Position numbers and translations under genes: made by a program. Below are positions 1 to 5,355 of a stretch of 7,050 nt of DNA, in pieces. Where the stretch lies: NCBI GenBank assembly GCA_003154255.1, contig PMCY01000354.1, positions 12,886-19,935 on the forward strand, written 5' to 3'. Source of the DNA: Candidatus Aminicenantota bacterium (GTDB lineage Bacteria; Acidobacteriota; Aminicenantia; Aminicenantales; UBA4085). The notes under the pieces are model-generated. The model worked only from the letters and a program-made list of their open reading frames with translations, made no database searches and was not told the origin of the DNA. Position 1 is the stretch's first letter; every line of letters begins with the position of its first letter.

Positions 1-408
1 TTCTTGTCCCGCAAGGGTTCTGTTTTGATGGGGGGAGTCCGGGTACCCATATCCATCCAGAAAGAGATCTGGCCCGAGGGCTCGGACGTCCACGTGATCT
101 GCACGATCAGCAACCTGAGCGATCAGGAGATCGGCCTCTTCTATGCCAGCGAATGGAACTTTTACCAGATCCCCGAGGAATTCGCCGTGGACGGCAGCGG
201 AGCGTCGCTGGCCGGGGGAGGGCTGCGATTTTCCTTCGAGCCCGCCCGCGGGGTCTGGCATTTCCCTCTCCAGACACTGTCCCAATCCGAAAAAGGCTTC
301 GACGTCATCCATCAAGGGTTCTGTCTCCTGCCCTATTGGCAAGTCCTTCTGCCGGCCCAGGCATCGTTCACCGCCCGTTTCCATCTTGGAGACGACCGGC
401 CGTCATGA
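1..408 (+). CDS. GH57-family alpha-glucan enzyme (amylase / 4-alpha-glucanotransferase), C-terminal part only
   Basis: This is the 3' end of a gene that begins left of the window: the frame is open from base 1 and 135 residues are visible before the TGA at 406-408. The segment has no catalytic residues. It reads as the beta-sandwich C-terminal domain (DUF1926 type) found behind the GH57 barrel in amylases and 4-alpha-glucanotransferases, which cut and transfer alpha-1,4-glucan chains. The clearest signature is W-H-F-P-L-Q-T-L-S-Q-S-E-K-G-F followed by an H-Q-G segment and P-Y-W, matching the family's W..P..T.SQSE.GF...QG....W pattern. The earlier stretch with N-L-S and E-W-N-F also fits the sandwich. 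The stop overlaps the start of the next gene by ATGA (405-408), so the two are probably translated together. The substrate (glycogen, maltodextrin or starch) cannot be read from this fragment. An internal Met or Leu near the left edge should not be taken as the true start. Confidence 0.8.
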   Translation, partial: FLSRKGSVLMGGVRVPISIQKEIWPEGSDVHVICTISNLSDQEIGLFYASEWNFYQIPEEFAVDGSGASLAGGGLRFSFEPARGVWHFPLQTLSQSEKGFDVIHQGFCLLPYWQVLLPAQASFTARFHLGDDRPS

Positions 409-1445
409 GCCAATCCCCCGAGCTGCGCCGGGACCCGGCCGGCGGCCATTGGGTCATCATCGCCCCGGAGCGGGCCAAGCGTCCGGACGAGTTCAGGACC
501 GGGCCCGTGCACAAGGCCGTCGGAGCGGCCGCCGCCTGCCCATTCTGTCCCGGCCGCGAAAGTCAAACCCCGCCCGAGATCATGGCTATCCGGCCCCCCG
601 GCTCGACACCCAACGGACCGGGGTGGCGGGTGCGCGTCGTGCCGAATAAGTATCCGGCTCTTGTGCCTCAGGCGGGACTTCCGGTTAAGGTGACCAGCGG
701 ACTTTTCCAAACCCTGGCCGGGATCGGGGAGCATGAGGTCCTCATCGAGACTCCGGACCACGGAACGGATTTTTCTCTTCTCTCGCCCGGCACTGCGGCC
801 GAGGTTGTGCGGACCTGGAGGGACCGCCTCCGGGCCCTCGAAGCCGGGTCTTCCTGCGCCTACGTCCAGCTCTTCAAGAATTACGGCCGGGAAGCCGGGG
901 CCTCGCTCTCTCATCCCCACTCGCAGGTAGCGGCCCTGCCCATCGTGCCCGGGCGGATCCGGGAGGAGATCGATGCGGCCATGCGCTACCGCGCCGCGAA
1001 CGGCGAATGCCTTCACTGCCGGGTGATCGAGGAGGAAACCGCATCGGGAAGGCGGGTGATCCAGCGCGACGCGGACTACATCGTCACAGCGCCCTTTGCT
1101 TCGCGATTTCCCTTTGAGATGCACATCCATCCACTCCGCCACGCAGCGCGGTTCACTCCCGCCAGCGACCGGGAATGCGACTCTCTGGCGGCCCTCCTCC
1201 AGATCGTTTTAGGACGGCTTCGCCGATCCCTGGACGACCCGCCTTTCAATTTGCTGCTTCATCAATCTCCGCCGGTCCGCAGGACGGACCTTTCCGATGA
1301 TGAGGAATCCCGGGCCTATCACTGGCATCTCGAGCTCCTGCCTGTTCTGACCCGGATCGCCGGGTTCGAATGGGGGACGGGCATGCATATCAACCCCGTC
1401 CCGCCTGAAATCGCGGCCGCCCGCTTGAGCCGGGAATCCGCTTGA
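405..1445 (+). CDS. galT: Galactose-1-phosphate uridylyltransferase-like protein (HIT superfamily)
   Basis: The product is 346 residues, the normal length for this family. GalT swaps UMP between UDP-glucose and galactose-1-phosphate through a nucleotidyl-histidine intermediate. Visible motifs: C45-P-F-C48, the T-P-D-H119 segment and H170 form the expected zinc site. H170-P-H172-S-Q174 is the active site, with H172 as the nucleophile by comparison with E. coli H166. G-I-G-E-H-E-V-L-I-E-T-P precedes it, and Y-H306-W-H308-L-E-L-L-P corresponds to the E. coli second metal region. A second Cys pair, C202-L-H-C205, is also present, as in plant ADP-glucose phosphorylase (At5g18200 type), so an ADP-glucose or other nucleotidyl specificity is possible. 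The start is the ATG at 405, which overlaps the upstream GH57 stop. The frame is open further upstream, but that stretch lies over the GH57 gene and is not GalT-like. A GGAG at 388-391 is rather far away, so translational coupling is likely. Family assignment is firm; the exact sugar phosphate is not. Confidence 0.88.
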   Translation: MSQSPELRRDPAGGHWVIIAPERAKRPDEFRTGPVHKAVGAAAACPFCPGRESQTPPEIMAIRPPGSTPNGPGWRVRVVPNKYPALVPQAGLPVKVTSGLFQTLAGIGEHEVLIETPDHGTDFSLLSPGTAAEVVRTWRDRLRALEAGSSCAYVQLFKNYGREAGASLSHPHSQVAALPIVPGRIREEIDAAMRYRAANGECLHCRVIEEETASGRRVIQRDADYIVTAPFASRFPFEMHIHPLRHAARFTPASDRECDSLAALLQIVLGRLRRSLDDPPFNLLLHQSPPVRRTDLSDDEESRAYHWHLELLPVLTRIAGFEWGTGMHINPVPPEIAAARLSRESA

Positions 1446-1471
1446 CCCCGGGCCGCGGACGCGAGTATCAT
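1442..1471 (+). promoter_or_regulatory. Sigma70-like promoter for the outer-membrane protein pair
   Basis: A -35 box TTGACC (1442-1447, 5 of 6 consensus) and a -10 box TATCAT (1466-1471, 5 of 6) are separated by 18 bases. The -35 overlaps the galT stop codon (1443-1445). The predicted start is near A1478, which falls in the first arm of the terminator hairpin beginning at 1476 and gives a leader of about 62 nt. The prediction rests on sequence match only. Confidence 0.5.
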
Positions 1472-1475
1472 GAAT

Positions 1476-1521
1476 TCAGCGCGCCGAGGAACCCAAAAAA
1501 TCCCGGCGTGCTGATTTTTTT
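1476..1521 (+). terminator. Intrinsic terminator after galT, just ahead of the beta-barrel gene
   Basis: Arms TCAGCGCGCCG (1476-1486) and CGGCGTGCTGA (1504-1514) pair over 11 bp with a single G-U wobble. The 17-base loop can add three more pairs (GGA with TCC) after a bulged A. Seven T residues follow (1515-1521). It would end the GH57-galT transcript. It lies only 8 bases before the ribosome-binding site of the next gene, so transcripts from the predicted promoter at 1442-1471 also carry most of the hairpin, and it may act as an attenuator. Confidence 0.8.
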
Positions 1522-1539
1522 GTCACCGCGGAGGACTCC

Positions 1540-2412
1540 ATGAAAAAAATGCTTATGACCTTTCTCGTCGTCCTGACGCTGGCGTCCCTTACCCGGGCCC
1601 AGATGCCCGAACAGCGTTTCGAATTCAGCATCTCTGGAGGATATGCCATAACCAGTGTCAAAGGCTTGTCGACCTACGCCGATACTTGGCCGGCTTACCT
1701 CTTCGGCGACGTCACGGAAACGACCAACATCACCGCCAATTCGAAAGGGGCGCCGTTCTTCGGGGCCGGATTCAAATACTTTTTTACCCCGAATTTCGGC
1801 CTGGGTCTGGATTTCGGCTATATGAAAGCCGGTATCGATACGATCGCGGATTTTAATTTTGACTATGGTTCGGTCAGCACGGCCAGCTGGACCAGCGCGG
1901 GCAACTCCCTGACATCCATTCCCATCAGCCTGAACTTGATCGGACGTTTCGGAGACGGCCCCCTCCAATTCTTCGTCGAGGCCGGCCCGACCCTCTACTT
2001 TAACGATGCCAAGATCAATTCCTCCCTCGGCTATGGAGTGAACTGGACTACATACGATTATCCCTATACGACTTCGCACCTGGACGCACTCCAGATTCCC
2101 ATGAACGGCTTCGACGTCAAGTCGGGCAAGACCTCCTGGACGGGTTTCGGCGCCAACGCCGGACTCGGCGTAAGCTTCATGTTCAGCCCTTCGATCGGCT
2201 TGAATCTCGAAGGCCGCTACTTCCTCAACCCGACCCGGGATTTCGACTGGCAGCTCGTCACCGGAACATATAGCGGGGTCTTTGGAGGCGCGACCGGATT
2301 CGATTTTACTTCAGACGACGCCTCGTATATTCTCGACAACAGCCTGCTCACCACATTCAAGGTCAATCCCTCCTTTTTCCAGGTGATGCTCGGTTTGAAA
2401 ATCGTCTTATGA
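1540..2412 (+). CDS. Secreted outer-membrane beta-barrel protein (OmpA/OmpW-like fold), first of a tandem pair
   Basis: The product is 290 residues. It starts with a Sec signal peptide: Met-Lys-Lys, a hydrophobic core over residues 4-17, and probable cleavage after T-R-A20 before Q21. The mature part is a series of amphipathic strands rich in Gly and aromatics (about 26-38, 71-98, 125-155, 200-230), ending in F-F-Q-V-M-L-G-L-K-I-V-L, an alternating C-terminal strand like those read by the BAM machinery, though with Leu rather than Phe at the end. Predicted loops such as residues 41-70, 160-195 and 236-270 are polar and Tyr/Thr/Asp-rich. The start is fixed by GGAGGA at 1530-1535, four bases before the ATG. 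The second barrel gene follows after 16 bases and shares a T-G-F/Y-G-A-x-A-G-L-G block (here 201-210), which suggests duplication. No enzyme motif is visible. It could be a small porin-like, adhesion or structural barrel; the function is unknown. Confidence 0.8.
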   Translation: MKKMLMTFLVVLTLASLTRAQMPEQRFEFSISGGYAITSVKGLSTYADTWPAYLFGDVTETTNITANSKGAPFFGAGFKYFFTPNFGLGLDFGYMKAGIDTIADFNFDYGSVSTASWTSAGNSLTSIPISLNLIGRFGDGPLQFFVEAGPTLYFNDAKINSSLGYGVNWTTYDYPYTTSHLDALQIPMNGFDVKSGKTSWTGFGANAGLGVSFMFSPSIGLNLEGRYFLNPTRDFDWQLVTGTYSGVFGGATGFDFTSDDASYILDNSLLTTFKVNPSFFQVMLGLKIVL

Positions 2413-2428
2413 ACGCCCGGAGCGCAAA

Positions 2429-3292
2429 GTGACCGCATTGAAAAGGGCTGTTTTTCTGACCGTCGTCCTGCTCTGCGCCGCGCCGCTCGTCTCCTCCCAG
2501 ACAATCGGCCTCAAGCTGACGGGCGGCGGCGGCTATGCGCTCGGCGGCGATCTGGCCAATGGCTTGCAGGGCCAGAGCGATTATCTGAAGGCCGCTTTCG
2601 GGGCGACCCAGGCCTACTCCTTCCCCAAAACCGGCTGGACCGGAACGGGTGAGATTCTGTTCTATCTCGGTTCCAATTTCGCCGTCGGACTGGGCGCGGG
2701 CTACGAACAGCACGTCAAGGAAAGCTCGGTTTCCTACTCGGTCGCCGGCATCGACGTTAAAGAAACGGTCAAACCGGCCTTCAACGTCATCCCCGTGCTG
2801 GCCAGCCTGCACATATACTTTCCGCTCGGCTCATCCGTGAAGATTGATTTATGGCTGGGCGGAGGCGCCTACTTGACCCAGCTGAAATGGAATTCCTCGT
2901 ATGACCTATCCATCCTGGGCTTGACCGGCACGGAGGCCTATACATTTTCCTCCAAGCGAACAGGATACGGCGCCCACGCCGGGCTGGGGCTGGAGCTGGC
3001 CCTTTCCTCCAAGCTGGCCTTCGTGCTGAATGTGACCGGACGCTATGCCCGGATCAGCGGCTTCATCGGTGATTGGACGGAAGCGGGAACGGGGGATTTC
3101 TGGTCCTTCGCCGACAGCGGCAGCGATCATGCCGTCTACTATTATGACTGGACAACCGCCGGGGCGACCTACCCGCAGCTCGAGTTCCGGGCCGACAAGC
3201 CCTCCGGATCAAGCGTCGCCAACGTCCGCGAAGCCCGGCTGGATCTGAGCGGTTTGACCGCGACGGTCGGATTCCGGATCAACCTTTTCTGA
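2429..3292 (+). CDS. Secreted outer-membrane beta-barrel protein, second of a tandem pair
   Basis: The product is 287 residues, starting at GTG 2429. GGAG at 2419-2422 sits six bases upstream and supports this start over the in-frame TTG at 2438. The signal peptide has Lys5-Arg6, a hydrophobic core over residues 7-20 and likely cleavage after V-S-S23 before Q24. Cys16 lies in the core but is not in a proper lipobox. The mature protein has Gly-rich amphipathic strands (about 26-40, 70-92, 118-150, 178-208), a T-G-Y-G-A-H-A-G-L-G block at 178-187 that aligns with the same block in the upstream barrel, and a final strand T-A-T-V-G-F-R-I-N-L-F with the classic terminal Phe signal for BAM-dependent insertion. 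A long aromatic/Asp-rich stretch (about 214-262) probably forms an extracellular loop. It is almost certainly co-transcribed with the upstream gene, which ends 16 bases earlier, and is followed by a strong terminator. No function beyond outer-membrane placement can be read. Confidence 0.8.
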   Translation: MTALKRAVFLTVVLLCAAPLVSSQTIGLKLTGGGGYALGGDLANGLQGQSDYLKAAFGATQAYSFPKTGWTGTGEILFYLGSNFAVGLGAGYEQHVKESSVSYSVAGIDVKETVKPAFNVIPVLASLHIYFPLGSSVKIDLWLGGGAYLTQLKWNSSYDLSILGLTGTEAYTFSSKRTGYGAHAGLGLELALSSKLAFVLNVTGRYARISGFIGDWTEAGTGDFWSFADSGSDHAVYYYDWTTAGATYPQLEFRADKPSGSSVANVREARLDLSGLTATVGFRINLF

Positions 3293-3311
3293 ATTGAACC
3301 CTCGATCTGCC

Positions 3312-3349
3312 GCGGCGTCCGGACTCCGGTTCGGGCGCCGCTTTTATTT
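3312..3349 (+). terminator. Intrinsic terminator closing the beta-barrel cassette, overlapping the convergent glgA stop
   Basis: Bases 3312-3324 pair with 3329-3341 over 13 bp (two G-U wobbles) around a TCCG tetraloop, followed by TTTTATTT (3342-3349). The T-tract contains the complement of the glgA TAA (3344-3346). There is no matching A-tract on the other side, so the U-run serves the + strand only. The hairpin may still stall or stabilise the 3' end of the glgA message. Confidence 0.85.
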
Positions 3350-4795
3350 GGCGGCCAAGGCCTCGTAGAGCTCGACGTAACGTCCCGCCGATCGGGCCCA
3401 GGAGAACTCCCGGGCCATGCCGTTGCGGATGATTCCGGCCCAGACGTTTTTGCGGCTGTAAGCGGACAGCGCCCGGCGGATCGCGCCGACGAGCCCCGCC
3501 GCCGAGGGTTCGGCGAATTTGAATCCGGTTCCCGTCCCGTCCGCGGGGTTGTATTCCTCGATCGTATCGTCGAGACCGCCCGTAATCCGGACGATCGGGA
3601 CCGCCCCATATCGAAGCCCGTACATCTGGGTCAGGCCGCAAGGCTCGAACCGCGACGGGACCAGGAGCATATCGCTCCCGGCGTAGACGCGGCGGGCCAA
3701 CCCCTCGTCGAAACAGATCTTGATGCCGAGAAAGGAGGGATACCGTTCGCCGGCAGCCAGCATGGCGTTCTGCAGGGCCGAATCGCCCTCACCCAGCACG
3801 ACGATCTTGGCGCCCAGGGCGAAGATTCCGCCGAAGGCGTCGATCAGGATGTCCACGCCCTTCTGTCCGGCCAGCCGCGTGACCAGACCGAGCAGGGGCA
3901 GATCATTGCGGGGGACGGGCAGGCCGAATTCCTTGAACAGCTCTCGCTTGCAGGCGGCCTTGCCGGTCGGATCGGCCGATGTATAGCGGGCGGGAAGACT
4001 CGGATCGGAAGAAGGGTCCCAGGCGCTATAGTCGACGCCGTTGAGGATGCCGACGATATCCGCTCCCCTCCGGCGCAAAAGACCGTCCAAGCCGAAGCCG
4101 AACTCGGGCGTCTGGATTTCCCGGCCGTAGCGGGGGCTGACCGTCGTCACGGTGGAGGCGTAGAGGATGCCGGCCTTGAGGAAATTGACTTGGCCCCAGA
4201 ATTCCAGGGCTTCCGGGTGAAAAAGACGTCCGGGAAGTCCGATCGATTCGAGGATGGCCTGGGGAAAGAGTCCCTGATAAGCCAGATTATGGATCGTGCA
4301 GACCGAACGCATCCGGGCATAGAACTCGTCTTCCGCCAGCGCTGTCCGGGTCAGATAGGCCAGGGCGATAGCCGTCTGCCAGTCATTGACATGAATGATG
4401 TCCGCTTCGAAGGGCAGGGCCTTGAGGGACTTCAGGACGGCCCGGCAAAAAAAGGCGAAACGTTCGCCGTTGTCGGCAAAATCGCCGTTTTCGTCTCCAT
4501 ACAGGCCGTCCCGTTCGAAATACCCGTCGTGCTCGATGAAACAGATCGGGTAGGGTGTCGTCGGGTCGGCCCAGACGCTGACCAGCTCGATTCCCCCCTT
4601 CCATGGGAGAGGCAGTCGGTCGGCGGCCTTGATCAGGGTCAGACCTTTCCGCTTCACCTCCTTGTAGAAGGGGCAGAACACCGCGATATCCAGCCCGGCC
4701 CGGGACAAGTAGGAGGGGAGAGCCCCGGCCACATCGGCCAGCCCGCCCGTCTTGGCATACGGAGCGACTTCGGAAACAAGAAATGCAATCTTCAT
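3344..4795 (-). CDS. glgA: Glycogen synthase, GT5 family (ADP-glucose type)
   Basis: The complete gene encodes 483 residues, the usual GlgA length. The enzyme transfers glucose from ADP-glucose (sometimes UDP-glucose) to the non-reducing end of an alpha-1,4-glucan in the cytoplasm. Both Rossmann domains are intact. The N-terminal domain has K15-T-G-G-L-A-D-V near the start, H-V-N-D-W-Q (135-140) and T-I-H169-N-L-A-Y-Q-G. The C-terminal domain has N-G-V-D-Y-S-x-W-D-P (252-261), V-T-R307-L-A-G-Q-K312-G, G-E-G-D (335-338), F-E384-P-C-G-L-T-Q-M-Y-G and R-I-T-G-G-L-D-D-T-I (403-412). These cover the known sugar-nucleotide-binding and catalytic positions. The ATG at 4795 has no Shine-Dalgarno sequence upstream. 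It overlaps by ATGA a short upstream reading frame (4792-4926), and an extended -10 sequence lies a few bases ahead, so it is either coupled or nearly leaderless. It runs convergent to the beta-barrel cassette and divergent from the Nudix gene. With the GH57 gene and the GalT-like gene it suggests glycogen storage. Confidence 0.97.
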   Translation of the reverse strand: MKIAFLVSEVAPYAKTGGLADVAGALPSYLSRAGLDIAVFCPFYKEVKRKGLTLIKAADRLPLPWKGGIELVSVWADPTTPYPICFIEHDGYFERDGLYGDENGDFADNGERFAFFCRAVLKSLKALPFEADIIHVNDWQTAIALAYLTRTALAEDEFYARMRSVCTIHNLAYQGLFPQAILESIGLPGRLFHPEALEFWGQVNFLKAGILYASTVTTVSPRYGREIQTPEFGFGLDGLLRRRGADIVGILNGVDYSAWDPSSDPSLPARYTSADPTGKAACKRELFKEFGLPVPRNDLPLLGLVTRLAGQKGVDILIDAFGGIFALGAKIVVLGEGDSALQNAMLAAGERYPSFLGIKICFDEGLARRVYAGSDMLLVPSRFEPCGLTQMYGLRYGAVPIVRITGGLDDTIEEYNPADGTGTGFKFAEPSAAGLVGAIRRALSAYSRKNVWAGIIRNGMAREFSWARSAGRYVELYEALAAK

Positions 4796-4926
4796 AGCCG
4801 AGCTATCTTATCACATTTATTGCTAAATCCGTCGGGCTTCGCTACTAAGCCGGGCGGAATATAATTGATTTCAGATTTCTTTATCGCCCGGCTAGTACTC
4901 GGGGAGCAGTAAGGAGTGAGTTTCAT
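4792..4926 (-). CDS. Possible 44-residue leader peptide overlapping the glgA start
   Basis: This reading frame runs from ATG 4926 to TGA 4792-4794, where it overlaps the glgA ATG as ATGA. GGGGAG (4940-4935, - strand) lies eight bases before its ATG, whereas glgA itself has no such site. The ribosome-binding site is one arm of the inverted repeat 4896-4946 and would be masked by CTCCCCG downstream. The peptide is basic with two Cys, and I recognise no family. The codons also run through the inverted-repeat DNA, so the frame may be open by chance, and no convincing promoter is visible upstream of it. It is recorded as a candidate because the ribosome-binding site and the stop/start overlap together are suggestive. 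Confidence 0.25.
   Translation of the reverse strand: MKLTPYCSPSTSRAIKKSEINYIPPGLVAKPDGFSNKCDKIARL
4805..4813 (-). promoter_or_regulatory. Candidate extended -10 promoter for glgA
   Basis: The - strand reads TGATAAGAT (4813 to 4805): a TG dinucleotide one base ahead of TAAGAT, which matches 4 of 6 bases of the -10 consensus. No recognisable -35 lies at the proper distance. Transcription would begin near 4798, leaving almost no leader before the glgA ATG at 4795. That would fit the missing Shine-Dalgarno sequence. Confidence 0.25.
4828..4858. repeat. Hairpin C, alternative pairing partner of inverted repeat A
   Basis: Bases 4828-4839 can pair with 4847-4858 (one G-G mismatch, one G-U wobble) around a 7-base loop, 4840-4846. 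The second arm is the same DNA as the left arm of inverted repeat A (4843-4856), so the two structures cannot form together in one strand. No U-tract follows on either strand, so this is not a plain terminator. Confidence 0.5.
4838..4865 (+). promoter_or_regulatory. Candidate promoter for the Nudix-rlmI operon
   Basis: A perfect TATAAT (4860-4865) lies in the AT-rich centre of inverted repeat A, with a weak -35 match TTCGCT (4838-4843, 3 of 6) 16 bases upstream. A start near 4872 would give a leader of roughly 85 nt carrying all of inverted repeat B ahead of the ATG at 4957. The -10 is strong and the -35 poor, so an activator or another sigma factor may be involved. Confidence 0.4.
4843..4897. 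repeat. Inverted repeat A: TACT, GC arm, 28-nt centre, GC arm, AGTA
   Basis: TACTAAGCCGGGCG (4843-4856) pairs with CGCCCGGCTAGTA (4885-4897) over 13 bp with one bulged A. The centre (4857-4884) is exactly 28 bases, strongly AT-rich, and contains the TATAAT box. It could be a protein-binding dyad, a cruciform, or an RNA hairpin in a transcript of either strand. It shares two bases (4896-4897) with inverted repeat B. Confidence 0.7.
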
Positions 4927-4946
4927 ATTTAATACTCCCCGTAGTA
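4896..4946. repeat. Inverted repeat B: TACT, GC arm, 28-nt centre, GC arm, AGTA
   Basis: TACTCGGGGAG (4896-4906) pairs with CTCCCCGTAGTA (4935-4946) over 11 bp with one bulged T (4942). The centre (4907-4934) is again exactly 28 bases. The arm sequences differ from repeat A, but the TACT/AGTA ends and the spacing are the same. On the - strand the right arm supplies the GGGGAG ribosome-binding site of the small frame ahead of glgA. On the + strand the repeat ends ten bases before the Nudix ATG. Confidence 0.65.
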
Positions 4947-4956
4947 AGATGACGCC

Positions 4957-5355
4957 ATGATCACAGTAACGGCCGCCGTAATCGAACGGGAGGGACGCGT
5001 GCTCATAGCCCGTCGCCGTTGCGGTGACCGTTTCGGCGGAGTCTGGGAATTTCCGGGCGGCAAGCTTGAGCCGGACGAAACGCCCGAGGATGGCCTGCGC
5101 CGTGAGATCGACGAGGAACTGGGCCTGCTGATCGCGGTCGGACCCCGCCTGGGGACATTCCCTTTCGTCTCCGCGGACTGGTCGATCGAACTGATCGCCT
5201 TCCGCGCCGCCTGGACCGGCGGAACGATGGTTTTGCGCGAGCACGACGACGCCCGCTGGGTCAAGCCCTCCGAAATGGAGGGCTTTACCTTCGCCGAACC
5301 CGACCGGCCCATCGTCCGGCTCCTGTCCGAAGAGGCTTCCAATGGCCGAAAATGA
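4957..5355 (+). CDS. MutT-like Nudix hydrolase
   Basis: The product is 132 residues, the normal size for a stand-alone MutT/NudG-type enzyme. These enzymes cleave nucleoside diphosphates linked to another group, for example oxidised dGTP or CTP derivatives, to a monophosphate plus pyrophosphate using Mg2+. The complete 23-residue Nudix box (GX5EX7REUXEEXGU) spans G35 to L57, with E41, R49, E50, E53 and E54 all present. It is preceded by W-E-F-P-G-G-K (30-36), typical of the MutT branch, and by L-I-A-R-R (16-20). The start is ATG 4957: an in-frame TAA at 4945-4947 excludes a longer protein, and no clear Shine-Dalgarno sequence precedes it. Its end overlaps the next gene by 14 bases (5342-5355), so the two are coupled. 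It is divergent from glgA across the inverted-repeat region. The family is secure; the substrate (8-oxo-dGTP, damaged CTP or another nucleotide) is not determined by sequence alone. Confidence 0.92.
   Translation: MITVTAAVIEREGRVLIARRRCGDRFGGVWEFPGGKLEPDETPEDGLRREIDEELGLLIAVGPRLGTFPFVSADWSIELIAFRAAWTGGTMVLREHDDARWVKPSEMEGFTFAEPDRPIVRLLSEEASNGRK

Noticed and set aside
153..404. Longer N-terminus for the GalT-like protein from an upstream in-frame ATG
   Set aside because: These codons overlap the GH57 C-terminal domain in another frame and read as low-complexity Arg/Pro-rich sequence. GalT similarity begins only at the ATG at 405.
333..1142. Long open frame on the - strand opposite galT
   Set aside because: It is antisense to well-supported galT codons, rich in Arg/Gly/Pro as expected for a GC-rich shadow frame, and has no family motif.
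1468..2079. Long open frame on the - strand across the terminator and first barrel gene
   Set aside because: It has no motif, no credible ribosome-binding site, and the + strand has a signal peptide and barrel pattern with a good start site.
2429..2500. Lipoprotein signal for the second barrel protein (Cys16)
   Set aside because: The residues before Cys16 are V-L-L, not a lipobox ending in Gly/Ala/Ser, and a normal signal peptidase I site follows at V-S-S.
4843..4946. CRISPR-like array or integron attC site
   Set aside because: The arms are inverted, not direct, repeats. They differ in sequence between units, only two units exist, and no cas gene, integrase or attC core sequence is present.
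4949..4960. Three-codon frame (ATG ACG CCA TGA) overlapping the Nudix start
   Set aside because: It has no ribosome-binding site, and such short frames arise readily by chance. The ATGA overlap alone is not enough.
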